This document shows positions 1 to 5,710 of a stretch of DNA of 5,710 nucleotides, in pieces. Made by a program: the position numbers and the translations under genes. Positions within the stretch are counted from its first letter, which is position 1, and every line of letters begins with the position of its first letter. The notes under the pieces are model-generated. The model was not told the DNA's origin, searched no databases, and worked only from the letters and a program-made list of their open reading frames with translations. Source of the DNA: Verrucomicrobiota bacterium (GTDB lineage Bacteria > Verrucomicrobiota > Verrucomicrobiia > Chthoniobacterales > UBA10450). Location of the stretch: the NCBI GenBank assembly GCA_003218345.1, contig QHNF01000141.1, positions 1-5,710 on the forward strand. Direction: 5' to 3'.

Positions 1-156
1 TTCCAATCCAAAATCGCCCGCGCCTGGTGGCGTCAGTTTCTCGGCCAGCTCTGCGGCAACGTGTTTCATTTCTGCTTCGTCAGAACCGACAACAGCGTAA
101 ATTTTTTCTGCGGCGGTTGCGGTTTTTGCTTTTGGCATCGGCACTGGCGATTTCAT
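1..156 (-). CDS. holA: DNA polymerase III delta subunit, N-terminal part (runs off left edge)
   Basis: The delta subunit opens the beta sliding clamp within the clamp-loader complex in the cytoplasm. The visible residues include KIYAVVGSDEAEMKHVAAEL, which resembles the first beta strand of the N-terminal ATPase-like domain of HolA, where 'Y.v.G.De' replaces a working Walker A. The frame is open from the ATG at 156 to the window edge, giving 52 residues of the roughly 340 usual for the family. A second in-frame ATG at 138 is equally possible as the start. I chose 156 because GGGA at 164-161 lies just upstream, though its spacing of 4 nt is short. It lies 48 bp downstream of uvrB on the same strand, so co-transcription is likely. 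The assignment rests on a short stretch and is an inference from family memory. Confidence 0.6.
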   Translation of the reverse strand, partial: MKSPVPMPKAKTATAAEKIYAVVGSDEAEMKHVAAELAEKLTPPGAGDFGLE

Positions 157-204
157 CGCATCCCGGCGAGCGTCTTACAAGATTGTACTGTGCTCCCCAG
201 AAAG

Positions 205-1152
205 TCACACGCGCGAGCGACGGCGGCCGGCGTTGCGCGTGTATTTCACCGGCCGTCGTTTTGGCTCGATCTTCGAAATCCCGGCGCCACTTTTTACTTC
301 CATGATTTGGTCGCGTAAAAGCGCGGCGCGCTCAAATTCCAGATTTGCGGAAGCCTGTTGCATTTCTCCCTCAAGTTCGCGCAGCAACTCAGTAAGATTA
401 AAATCGCCGCCTGCTTCCCGAACGACAGAAGCGGCGATTTCGCGGCCCCGCAGAATTGTATGCAGGCTCTCCTGCACGGCGCGCCGGACAGTTTGAGGCG
501 TTATGCCGTGCTTTTCGTTGTATTCCATTTGCTTCGCGCGCCGGTAATCGGAAATCGACATGAGCGCTTCCATGCTTTGGGTGACCTGGTCGGCGAAAAG
601 CACCACTTCGCCATTTACATGTCGCGCGGCGCGACCCGCAGTTTGGATGAGTGAAGTCTGGCTGCGCAAAAATCCCTCCTTGTCCGCGTCGAGGATGCAG
701 ACCAGCGAAACTTCGGGAAGGTCGAGTCCTTCCCTGAGCAAATTGATTCCGACCAGGATATCAAAATCGGCCGCGCGTAATCCGCGCAAAATTTCGACGC
801 GCTCAATTGCGTCAATATCGCTATGCAAGTATCGCACTTTCAATCCGACATCGCGCAGATAATCGGAGAGATCTTCGGCGGTGCGTTTGGTTAAGGTCGT
901 AATCAAAACGCGCTCGCCTTTTTCCACGCGCTGCCGGCAAAGCTCAATGGTTTCGTCGATTTGGTTTTTGAGCGGCTTGATTGTGATTTTTGGATCGAGA
1001 AGCCCGGTCGGCCGGATGATTTGTTCGACAACCAGCGGCGCGCCCGGGGTGTGCGCGTCGAATTTTTCCGGCGGCTCGTCTGTCGGCGAGAGTAGCGCGA
1101 GCCTCTGGCTTGCGTTGTTGTGCGTTGTTGTTCGATCGCAAGCGAGACGCAT
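205..1152 (-). CDS. uvrB: UvrB 3' reading frame: helicase domain 3 and C-terminal UVR domain
   Basis: This frame holds the second half of UvrB. From its residue 22 on, the sequence is typical: RPTGLLDP (47-54), motif [11 protein letters not shown] (82-90), [11 protein letters not shown] (108-118), motif [17 protein letters not shown] (132-147), [10 protein letters not shown], and motif [10 protein letters not shown] (170-177) with its arginine fingers. The C-terminal UVR helical hairpin that contacts UvrC lies at about 256-286, followed by a basic tail ending RRRSRV. No residue appears lost, which suggests the break is recent. The ATG at 1152 lies inside the left REP hairpin and follows a TAG in the same frame at 1158-1156. 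A GGGGGA run at 1169-1164 is only a weak possible ribosome site, so translation of this half on its own is doubtful. The ATG is the first available codon and need not be a real start. Confidence 0.75.
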   Translation of the reverse strand: MRLACDRTTTHNNASQRLALLSPTDEPPEKFDAHTPGAPLVVEQIIRPTGLLDPKITIKPLKNQIDETIELCRQRVEKGERVLITTLTKRTAEDLSDYLRDVGLKVRYLHSDIDAIERVEILRGLRAADFDILVGINLLREGLDLPEVSLVCILDADKEGFLRSQTSLIQTAGRAARHVNGEVVLFADQVTQSMEALMSISDYRRAKQMEYNEKHGITPQTVRRAVQESLHTILRGREIAASVVREAGGDFNLTELLRELEGEMQQASANLEFERAALLRDQIMEVKSGAGISKIEPKRRPVKYTRNAGRRRSRV

Positions 1153-2452
1153 GCGCTACATTTTCCCCCGGCAGCACAAACGGCATGGGTTCATCCTGCC
1201 CGATCCGCTGCCGTTTGTGCGGAAAATATTTCTGGTTTCCCGCGATGCTATTTTGAATCTCAAACTCCGCGGGCGTCGCGCTCACATAGACGAGTTGGTT
1301 CGTCAACTTCATGAACTCATCGAAATTCAGCGGGCGATTATCGAGCGCACTCGGCAAGCGAAAGCCGTAATTTACGAGCACGGTCTTACGCGAGCGGTCG
1401 CCTTCGTACATACCGCCAATTTGCGGAATCGTGGCATGCGATTCATCGATCACAGTAAGAAAATCTTTCGGGAAAAAGTCGATGATCGTGTACGGCTTGG
1501 AGCCGGGGGGCCGTCCCGACAAGTGTCGCGAATAATTCTCGATCCCGTTGCAGAATCCCATTTCCTGCAACATTTCAAGATCGTATTCGGTGCGCATTCG
1601 CAACCGTTGCGCCTCGAGCAATTTGTTTTGCGATTCGAGTTCGATGATGCGTTGATCGAGCTCTTCGCGAATGGTGCGCAGCGCGCGGTTAAGTTTATCC
1701 GCCGGAGTAACGAACTGCTTGGCCGGATAAAACGTGATCACACTGAGCGATTGATGCGCGTGACCGGTCAAAGGATCAAATCGGGTGATCGCATCGATTT
1801 CATTGTCAAAAAATTCGAGCCGTATCCCTTCTTCATCCGCGCTGCCCGGATAAACCTCGACCACATCGCCCCGGACGCGAAACCTGCCGCGGGAGAAATT
1901 CACGTCGTTGCGCTCGTACAGCATATCAATCAAACGGCCGAGCACTGCTTCGCGTGAGATGTGCTGCCCGCGTTTTACAGTGAGCAGCATCTGTAAATAA
2001 TCTTCCGGCGACGTGATGCCGTAAATGCACGAGACGCTTGCAACCACGATGGTGTCACGGCGCGAAAGCAATGCGCTGGTTGCGGCGAGTCGCAACCGCT
2101 CGATCTCTTCGTTAATCGACGAATCTTTTTCGATATAGGTGTCGGAGCGGGGGATATAGGCTTCCGGCTGGTAGTAATCAAAGTAGCTGACGAAATATTC
2201 AACGGCATTGCGCGGGAAGAATTGTTTGAACTCGGAGTAGAGTTGCGCGGCCAGCGTTTTATTGTGAGAGATGACGAGCGTAGGGCGATCCAGCTCTTGG
2301 ATTACATTCGCGATGGTAAAAGTTTTCCCCGAACCGGTCACGCCGAGTAATGTCTGATGCCGATTACCGGCTTCGACCGATTTGAGGAGCTTCGCAATCG
2401 CCTGTCCCTGATCCCCGCGCGGTTTGTAGTTCGATTCGAGCTGAAACGGCAT
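944..2452 (-). CDS. uvrB: UvrB 5' reading frame: ATPase domain 1a/1b and domain 2, with an out-of-frame tail
   Basis: This is the frame read from the uvrB start. It is 502 residues long, of which about the first 408 are genuine UvrB. It carries Walker A GVTGSGKT (37-44, with K43 for ATP), motif Ia [10 protein letters not shown] (63-72), the tyrosine-rich beta-hairpin region used to clamp one DNA strand (about 90-114, with [12 protein letters not shown]), the DESH Walker B box at 336-339 and the VSATP motif just before the break. Residues 409 to about 430 are encoded by the hairpin segment. From about residue 433 onward the translation is a wrong-frame reading of the downstream uvrB (basic, proline-rich, ending NRRNH). 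The product would lack helicase motifs IV-VI and the UVR domain, so it could not complete the ATPase site. A stable functional product is unlikely. Confidence 0.8.
   Translation of the reverse strand: MPFQLESNYKPRGDQGQAIAKLLKSVEAGNRHQTLLGVTGSGKTFTIANVIQELDRPTLVISHNKTLAAQLYSEFKQFFPRNAVEYFVSYFDYYQPEAYIPRSDTYIEKDSSINEEIERLRLAATSALLSRRDTIVVASVSCIYGITSPEDYLQMLLTVKRGQHISREAVLGRLIDMLYERNDVNFSRGRFRVRGDVVEVYPGSADEEGIRLEFFDNEIDAITRFDPLTGHAHQSLSVITFYPAKQFVTPADKLNRALRTIREELDQRIIELESQNKLLEAQRLRMRTEYDLEMLQEMGFCNGIENYSRHLSGRPPGSKPYTIIDFFPKDFLTVIDESHATIPQIGGMYEGDRSRKTVLVNYGFRLPSALDNRPLNFDEFMKLTNQLVYVSATPAEFEIQNSIAGNQKYFPHKRQRIGQDEPMPFVLPGENVAHASRLRSNNNAQQRKPEARATLADRRAAGKIRRAHPGRAAGCRTNHPADRASRSKNHNQAAQKPNRRNH
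1092..1159. repeat. REP-like hairpin pair in inverted orientation (BIME-type) inside uvrB
   Basis: The two ends are 23-nt inverted repeats matching at 19 positions (plus 1092-1114 against minus 1159-1137), separated by a 22-nt spacer. Each arm is itself a small hairpin with the same plan. On the minus strand it has foot GTAG (1159-1156), stem CGCATGCG, loop TCT and stem CGCTTGCG. On the plus strand it has foot GTAG (1092-1095), stem CGCGAGCC, loop TCT and stem GGCTTGCG. Each stem pairs at seven of eight positions, with a further G-T wobble in the second. A GTAG-type tetranucleotide 5' of an imperfect palindrome is the known hallmark of REP sequences mobilised by RAYT (TnpA-REP) tyrosine transposases. 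Membership in a dispersed family cannot be tested with a single copy in the window. Confidence 0.75.
1111..1131. repeat. 10-bp perfect tandem duplication in the REP-pair loop
   Basis: TGCGTTGTTG occurs twice in a row at 1111-1120 and 1121-1130, and the period-10 match extends one base to 1131. The duplication covers the loop between the two REP arms and the end of one arm. Ten is not a multiple of three, and removal of one unit puts both uvrB halves into one open frame with no stop codon across the insert. This duplication is therefore the minimal lesion explaining the frameshift. Confidence 0.9.
1160..1227. repeat. Large imperfect hairpin abutting the REP pair
   Basis: A perfect 12-bp inverted repeat, GCACAAACGGCA at 1174-1185 and TGCCGTTTGTGC at 1209-1220, encloses a 23-nt loop. 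The stem continues after a one-sided 7-nt bulge (1167-1173) with ATTTTCC at 1160-1166 pairing with GGAAAAT at 1221-1227. That makes 19 paired bases in total. The hairpin ends exactly where the GTAG-bounded REP pair begins. Removing both structures together (136 bp) restores the uvrB frame, which suggests they form one composite insert, but a native hairpin next to a separate REP insertion is not excluded. Confidence 0.7.
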
Positions 2453-2613
2453 CTATCACTTTAACACCGACATAGTGAACTCGAAAGCGTGCGAAAGGAA
2501 CGCCAGTTCGGCCTCGCGGTCATTTCTTCTCGTGTGATAACGTGCGCAACTGCCAATTTTAGGGATGAACCTATCGATGAATTTGAGAAATTTTCCCGTC
2601 GAGCTGAAGCGAT
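2453..2613. other. Divergent intergenic region between uvrB and the cyclase gene
   Basis: These 161 bp must carry the starts of both divergent transcripts. Apart from the GAAC-N4-GTTC palindrome I found no convincing -35/-10 pair on either strand, and no RNA gene. Upstream of the cyclase ATG only a loose purine run (GAGCTGAAGCGAT) could serve as a ribosome site. Confidence 0.5.
2497..2510 (-). promoter_or_regulatory. Possible LexA-like operator upstream of uvrB
   Basis: Read on the minus strand the site is CGAACTGGCGTTCC, centred about 50 bp before the uvrB ATG. It has perfect GAAC and GTTC half-sites with a 4-nt spacer. It fits the Bacillus/Actinobacteria LexA consensus CGAACRNRYGTTYC at all but one position, and uvrB is a common SOS gene. 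Against it, the LexA motif described for Verrucomicrobia is TGTTC-N4-GAACA, the opposite arrangement. No lexA gene or second site is visible here, so this is only a candidate. Confidence 0.3.
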
Positions 2614-5064
2614 ATGGTCACTGAAGCTGGATCGGATCTTCAGTTGGAGATCGGTCACGTCTTATTCATGGACATGATTGGTTACTCCAAATTGCTCGTT
2701 GATCAGCAGCATGAACTTCAGAGAGGACTTACTGAAATTGTCCAAAGTACTGAGCAGGTCCGCGTGGCAGAAGCGGCGGGCGACCTAATTCGGATTCCCT
2801 CCGGCGACGGAATGGCGCTCGTTTTTTTTAATAGTCCGGAGGCACCAGTTCGTTGCGCGCTTGAGATCAGCAAAAAATTAAAAGAACATCCGCAGCTGCA
2901 ATTGCGGATGGGCATTCACAGCGGGCCGGTCAATGAGGTTCGAGACGTTAACGATCGAGCGAATGTCGCTGGTGCTGGAATTAACATCGCGCAACGGGTG
3001 ATGGATTGCGGTGATGCGGGACACATTCTTCACTCTCAACGGATTGCCGAAGACCTAAAGCACTATCGCCAGTGGCAGCCGCAACTGCACGATTTGGGCG
3101 AATGCGAGGTGAAACACGGCGTGCGAATCCATGTGGTTAATCTCTACACTGGAGAGCTGGGCAATCCGGAGTTGCCGGAAAAATTTAGACGCGGGAGAGG
3201 ACGAAAAGGACTGCTGCCGAAATCAATTTCCCAATCGGCCGTGAGCCTGGCCAAAAGCCGTTGGGCGTTGATTGCCGCAGCCCTTATGATGATCGGCGCA
3301 ATTGCCGTCGGTATCGCGTATTTTTTGCACCGGCCATCGACTAAATCAGCAAGCGCCTCGTTTTCGGTGTCGTCTCCCTTTCCTGCGGCGGTGATTCCGG
3401 AGAAAAGCATCGCCGTGCTTCCATTCGAAAACAGGAGCGATGACAAGCAGAATGCTTTTTTTGCTGACGGAGTACAAGACGAGATCCTGACCGATCTCGC
3501 CAAGATTGCAGATTTAAGAGTGATCAGTCGCACCAGCGTTATGCAATACAAGAGCGGGGCAGAGCGCGACGTCCGCGAAATTGGCCAGCAACTTGGAGTG
3601 GCACATCTGCTGGAAGGAAGCGTTCAGCGATCCGCCAATCGCGTCAGAGTAACAGCCCAACTCATCGATGCCCGGTCTGACACGCAACAGTGGGCAGAAC
3701 ACTATGATCGTGATCTCGCGGATGTATTCGCAATCCAAAGCGAAATTGCGAAGACGATTGCCGACCAGCTCCAAGCCAAACTTTCGCCGCAGGAAAAAGC
3801 GCGTGTCGAAGAGGTACCAACCGGGAATACGGAAGCATACGTGTTTTATTTGCGGGCCAACCAGATCGAGCGGAATCCGGACACGCTTCTCGAAGATTAC
3901 AAAGCCTCCGAGCAACTCTATACGCAAGCGATTAAGCTCGATCCCAATTTCGCGCTTGCCCATGCGCGGCTTGCATCCCTTTGCGCTGAGATCTTCCATT
4001 ATTACGAGCCGACCGAGGGTTGGAGAACGAAGGCCCGCACTGAAGCGCAAATTGCTCTGCGCCTCCAACCTGACCTGGCAGAAGCACACATTGCCCTAGG
4101 TCAATACATTTACTGGATGGATCAGGATTACGAGCGCGCTCTCGAACAATTCGATATCGCTTCTCGTTTGTCGCCGAGCAACGGAGAAATTGGCCGGTTG
4201 ATCGCGGCGATTAAACGTCGGCAAGGTAAATGGGAACAATCGCTCGAAGTGTATGAGAAGGTCGCGAGGATCGATCCGCAAAATCCGAACATCGTCCGCG
4301 AACTTATCTTTATTAACACGGCGATGCGTCGCTGGCCGGAAGCCGCGGGCTGGGCGGAGAAGATGCGGGCGATGGCGCCGGCTTCGTTGGTGGCGAAGGT
4401 CCAAAGTGGCTACGTCGATTTTTGGTGGAAAGGGGACACCGGTTTGCTCAAATCCTTGTTGAGCGAAGTTCCCGCCGATGTCGATCCTGACGGAACAGTT
4501 ACTTCCTGTCGATGGGATGTCGCGATGCTGGGCCGAGATTATGCGACCGCAAGACGGGTCCTGGAAACGTCGTCGTTGAATGAGGTTTCTTATACCAACG
4601 CCGGATCCACGCCGAAGACGTTCCTGCAGGGCTGCGTCTACCTGGCCCAAGGCGATAATGAAAATGCTCAGAAAGCGTTCGAAATGGCCCGGCCAAGTTT
4701 CGAGGCTTCAGTAAAAGAAGCGCCACTCAGCGCGGACCGACACGCCAACCTTGGCTGGCTTTACGCGTTTATGGGACGAAAAAATGAGGCGATTCGTGAA
4801 GGGCGTCGCGCCGTTGAGCTAAAACCGGAATCAAGGGACGCCGTCGATGGCGCGATCATGAACTGCTACCTCGCGCTGATCTACGCTCGCGTCGGCGAAA
4901 AAGATCTGGCGTTTCCGCTAATCGAGCGATTGTTAAAAACGCCGGGCGCCGTCGATAGCGTCGATTACAGCATCACGGTCAATGATCTAAAATATCGGTG
5001 GGAATGGGATCCGATGCGAAGCGATCCGCGGTTCCAAAAACTGATCGGTCACCAATTGCCATGA
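2614..5064 (+). CDS. Membrane-anchored class III nucleotidyl cyclase with TolB-N-like and TPR domains
   Basis: This 816-residue protein probably makes a cyclic nucleotide from ATP or GTP in response to a signal. Residues about 10-180 form a class III cyclase domain. Metal-binding aspartates are D20 (in FMDMIGYS) and D65 (in SGDGMALVF), and the transition-state residues N124 and R128 sit in INIAQR. The base-selecting positions are unusual: I61 (or R60 if the loop has one extra residue) where adenylyl cyclases have lysine, and N117 where they have aspartate. Residues 217-238 form one transmembrane helix preceded by many basic residues, which predicts a cytoplasmic cyclase. The segment from about 263 (EKSIAVLPFENRSDD) to 390 is a TolB N-terminal-like (FlgO/CadC-associated) domain. 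The rest, to 816, is TPR-like helical repeats, clearest near 400-450, 485-570 and 705-790, and is predicted to be extracytoplasmic. The start at 2614 is the only ATG before the first catalytic motif that fits. Ligand and partners are unknown. Confidence 0.9.
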   Translation: MVTEAGSDLQLEIGHVLFMDMIGYSKLLVDQQHELQRGLTEIVQSTEQVRVAEAAGDLIRIPSGDGMALVFFNSPEAPVRCALEISKKLKEHPQLQLRMGIHSGPVNEVRDVNDRANVAGAGINIAQRVMDCGDAGHILHSQRIAEDLKHYRQWQPQLHDLGECEVKHGVRIHVVNLYTGELGNPELPEKFRRGRGRKGLLPKSISQSAVSLAKSRWALIAAALMMIGAIAVGIAYFLHRPSTKSASASFSVSSPFPAAVIPEKSIAVLPFENRSDDKQNAFFADGVQDEILTDLAKIADLRVISRTSVMQYKSGAERDVREIGQQLGVAHLLEGSVQRSANRVRVTAQLIDARSDTQQWAEHYDRDLADVFAIQSEIAKTIADQLQAKLSPQEKARVEEVPTGNTEAYVFYLRANQIERNPDTLLEDYKASEQLYTQAIKLDPNFALAHARLASLCAEIFHYYEPTEGWRTKARTEAQIALRLQPDLAEAHIALGQYIYWMDQDYERALEQFDIASRLSPSNGEIGRLIAAIKRRQGKWEQSLEVYEKVARIDPQNPNIVRELIFINTAMRRWPEAAGWAEKMRAMAPASLVAKVQSGYVDFWWKGDTGLLKSLLSEVPADVDPDGTVTSCRWDVAMLGRDYATARRVLETSSLNEVSYTNAGSTPKTFLQGCVYLAQGDNENAQKAFEMARPSFEASVKEAPLSADRHANLGWLYAFMGRKNEAIREGRRAVELKPESRDAVDGAIMNCYLALIYARVGEKDLAFPLIERLLKTPGAVDSVDYSITVNDLKYRWEWDPMRSDPRFQKLIGHQLP

Positions 5065-5132
5065 AATCCGCTCAAATTTTTTGGCTTGATTTCCCATCGA
5101 GTCCAATGGCGAAGCTGGAGTAAGCGATTCAG
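5065..5132. other. Short convergent intergenic gap, no clear terminator
   Basis: These 68 bp separate the converging cyclase and toxin genes. A T6 run occurs at about 5079-5084, but no GC-rich stem precedes it. The only pairing seen is very short (ACCGT with ACGGT, which already lies in the toxin gene), so no intrinsic terminator is called. Confidence 0.4.
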
Positions 5133-5567
5133 TTACCGTGTTGAGTCGATTACGGTGATAAAAGGGAACCGGTGAAAACCCAAGTCGTGCGTACAGATGC
5201 TCCTTATTCCGTGTTCACGCATGAGCACCGCCGTGTGCACATCGTGCAAAATGTTTCCCTGCAAATGCGGAATCTCGGAGATGACTTCGGCAAGAATTTC
5301 CTCGTGTCGGACTGTTGAAAGGAGCATGTGCGCACTCGCGCTCTCCAGGAGCGCCGCTAAAAAATTCCAACCTGCTGCGACCGTCCACGGTTTCGGAAAA
5401 ATCCGAGGGTGCGTGCAGAGACGCAAAAACTCATAGCAAACAGGCCAGGATAAATACCACGGTAAGGCGTCGCGACGCCGCATCTCGATATAGCGCCGGG
5501 AAGATTCGTGAAACGGCGCTCGCGGATTTGCGGCGTAGACCAGCACGTTAGTGTCGATAAAGATCAT
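5133..5567 (-). CDS. vapC: VapC-like PIN-domain ribonuclease toxin
   Basis: This 144-residue protein has the full set of PIN-domain acidic residues expected for a metal-dependent RNase. These are D5 and N7 in MIFIDTNVLVYAAN, E46 in CYEFLRLCTHPR, D109 in ILHDVHTAVLMREHG and D128 in ICTHDLGFHRF. The length and the RLCTHPRIF segment fit the long VapC subgroup common in mycobacteria and soil bacteria (the Mtu_PIN type), whose known members cleave tRNA or rRNA. The ATG at 5567 overlaps the stop of the upstream gene as ATGA, the usual translational coupling of a toxin to its antitoxin. A single GGA lies directly upstream of the start, so coupling rather than a strong ribosome site probably sets expression. 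Function as a toxin is inferred from family and context, and the RNA target cannot be told. Confidence 0.88.
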   Translation of the reverse strand: MIFIDTNVLVYAANPRAPFHESSRRYIEMRRRDALPWYLSWPVCYEFLRLCTHPRIFPKPWTVAAGWNFLAALLESASAHMLLSTVRHEEILAEVISEIPHLQGNILHDVHTAVLMREHGIRSICTHDLGFHRFPFITVIDSTR

Positions 5568-5710
5568 TCCGGTCTTGGTCGGAACAGGTCGTAGAGTTCC
5601 TCTCGATTGGAGATATCGATCCGAGGAGGTCCGCCATGGAACGTGGGCAAAGGCCGCAGTTTTCTTTTCTTTGCCTGACGCGCGGAGTGAAAAAGCAGTC
5701 GCAGCGCGGC
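5564..5710 (-). CDS. Antitoxin partner of the VapC-like toxin, C-terminal part (runs off right edge)
   Basis: Forty-eight residues are visible before the TGA at 5566-5564. They begin AALRLLFHSARQAKKRKLR, then LPTFHGGPPRIDISNREELY, and end in FRPRPE. The 'LPTF.GG...IDISNRE.LYDL' stretch resembles the C-terminal toxin-binding tail of VapB-type antitoxins paired with long VapC toxins. In that family the tail wraps the PIN active site, while the missing N-terminus would hold the DNA-binding domain and autoregulate the operon. The stop overlaps the toxin start by 4 bp. The basic stretch KKRK in the middle is a linker. The type of DNA-binding fold (AbrB, ribbon-helix-helix or other) cannot be seen from this part. 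Confidence 0.75.
   Translation of the reverse strand, partial: AALRLLFHSARQAKKRKLRPLPTFHGGPPRIDISNREELYDLFRPRPE

Larger units (their letters stand above)
205..2452 (-). pseudogene. uvrB: uvrB, excinuclease ABC subunit B, interrupted by a palindromic insert and a frameshift
   Basis: UvrB is the damage-verifying helicase-like subunit of UvrABC nucleotide excision repair. It is loaded by UvrA and recruits UvrC. All conserved parts are present but lie in two frames: residues 1-408 read from 2452 to 1229, and the rest reads one base further on, ending at TGA 207-205. The switch lies inside a hairpin-rich segment (1092-1227) that interrupts the variable linker between the motif [13 protein letters not shown] and [10 protein letters not shown]. 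Removing exactly 1092-1227 (136 bp) joins the halves in frame as a 703-residue protein, close to the usual 660-700. Alternatively, removing one copy of the 10-bp repeat at 1111-1131 gives an uninterrupted 745-residue frame that keeps the insert. As written, no full-length UvrB can be made, so the gene is a pseudogene unless the duplication is an assembly error or is reversible. No strong Shine-Dalgarno sequence is visible before the ATG at 2452. Confidence 0.9.

Noticed and set aside
27..318. Plus-strand open frames at the left edge
   Set aside because: They overlap the holA start and the uvrB end on the other strand and have no recognisable protein features.
1062..1170. Direct repeat GGAAAA flanking the REP pair (1166-1161 and 1069-1064), as a possible target-site duplication giving a 97-bp insert
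   Set aside because: It also restores the frame, but the repeat is short and low in complexity, and it cuts through the second hairpin. The 136-bp boundaries fit the secondary structures better, though this alternative is not excluded.
881..1957. Open frame of 358 codons on the plus strand, antisense to uvrB
   Set aside because: The opposite strand carries clear UvrB motifs throughout. The antisense translation has no recognisable motifs and is a product of uvrB codon bias.
2530..2560. TTGGCA on the minus strand as a -35 box for uvrB
   Set aside because: No -10-like hexamer occurs at 16-18 bp spacing, so no promoter is called.
3514..4089. Open frame of 191 codons on the minus strand inside the cyclase gene
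   Set aside because: It is a shadow of the cyclase frame, with no domain, no ribosome site, and a Cys/Arg-rich composition typical of antisense readings.
4096..4650. Open frame of 184 codons on the minus strand inside the cyclase gene
   Set aside because: It lies opposite the TPR region, which has a coherent repeat pattern on the plus strand. The minus translation is arginine-rich without motifs.
5131..5160. TTACCGTG and TTACGGTG near-repeat, with a weak ACCGT/ACGGT hairpin
   Set aside because: The stem is only 5 bp, lies mostly within the toxin coding end and lacks a U-tract, so it is not a credible terminator.

Overview
The window looks like chromosomal DNA from a free-living bacterium of moderate GC content. 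The style of the proteins (a class III cyclase fused to TolB-like and TPR modules, and the UvrB and DNA polymerase III delta sequences) suggests a soil Verrucomicrobiota, perhaps near Chthoniobacterales/Udaeobacter. This placement is an impression from protein wording and is not proven by any marker in the window.

Layout. Positions 1-156 (minus) hold the N-terminus of holA, the DNA polymerase III delta subunit, which runs off the left edge. Positions 205-2452 (minus) hold uvrB, the nucleotide-excision-repair helicase subunit, co-directional with holA and 48 bp upstream of it. uvrB is broken into two overlapping frames. At the junction lies a pair of REP-like hairpins, each with a GTAG foot and a TCT loop, arranged as an inverted BIME-type pair (1092-1159). 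A second large hairpin (1160-1227) directly abuts the pair. A 10-bp perfect tandem duplication in the loop of the REP pair (1111-1131) accounts exactly for the frameshift: with one copy removed, the whole gene reads as one open frame of 745 codons. Positions 2453-2613 are a short divergent intergenic region with a GAAC-N4-GTTC palindrome 44 bp before uvrB. Positions 2614-5064 (plus) encode an 816-residue membrane protein: cytoplasmic class III nucleotidyl cyclase, one transmembrane helix, TolB-N-like domain and TPR repeats. Positions 5133-5567 and 5564-5710 (both minus) are a VapC-like PIN ribonuclease toxin and the C-terminus of its antitoxin, overlapping by ATGA.

How the parts relate. holA and uvrB are genome-maintenance genes that may share a transcript. 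The cyclase is probably an independent sensor or signalling gene, and the toxin-antitoxin pair converges on it from the right. The most interesting object is the palindromic element inside uvrB. It is a REP/BIME-like repeat inside a conserved repair gene, it can be read through in frame, and it appears to have broken that frame only by a slippage-type 10-bp duplication (or an assembly error).
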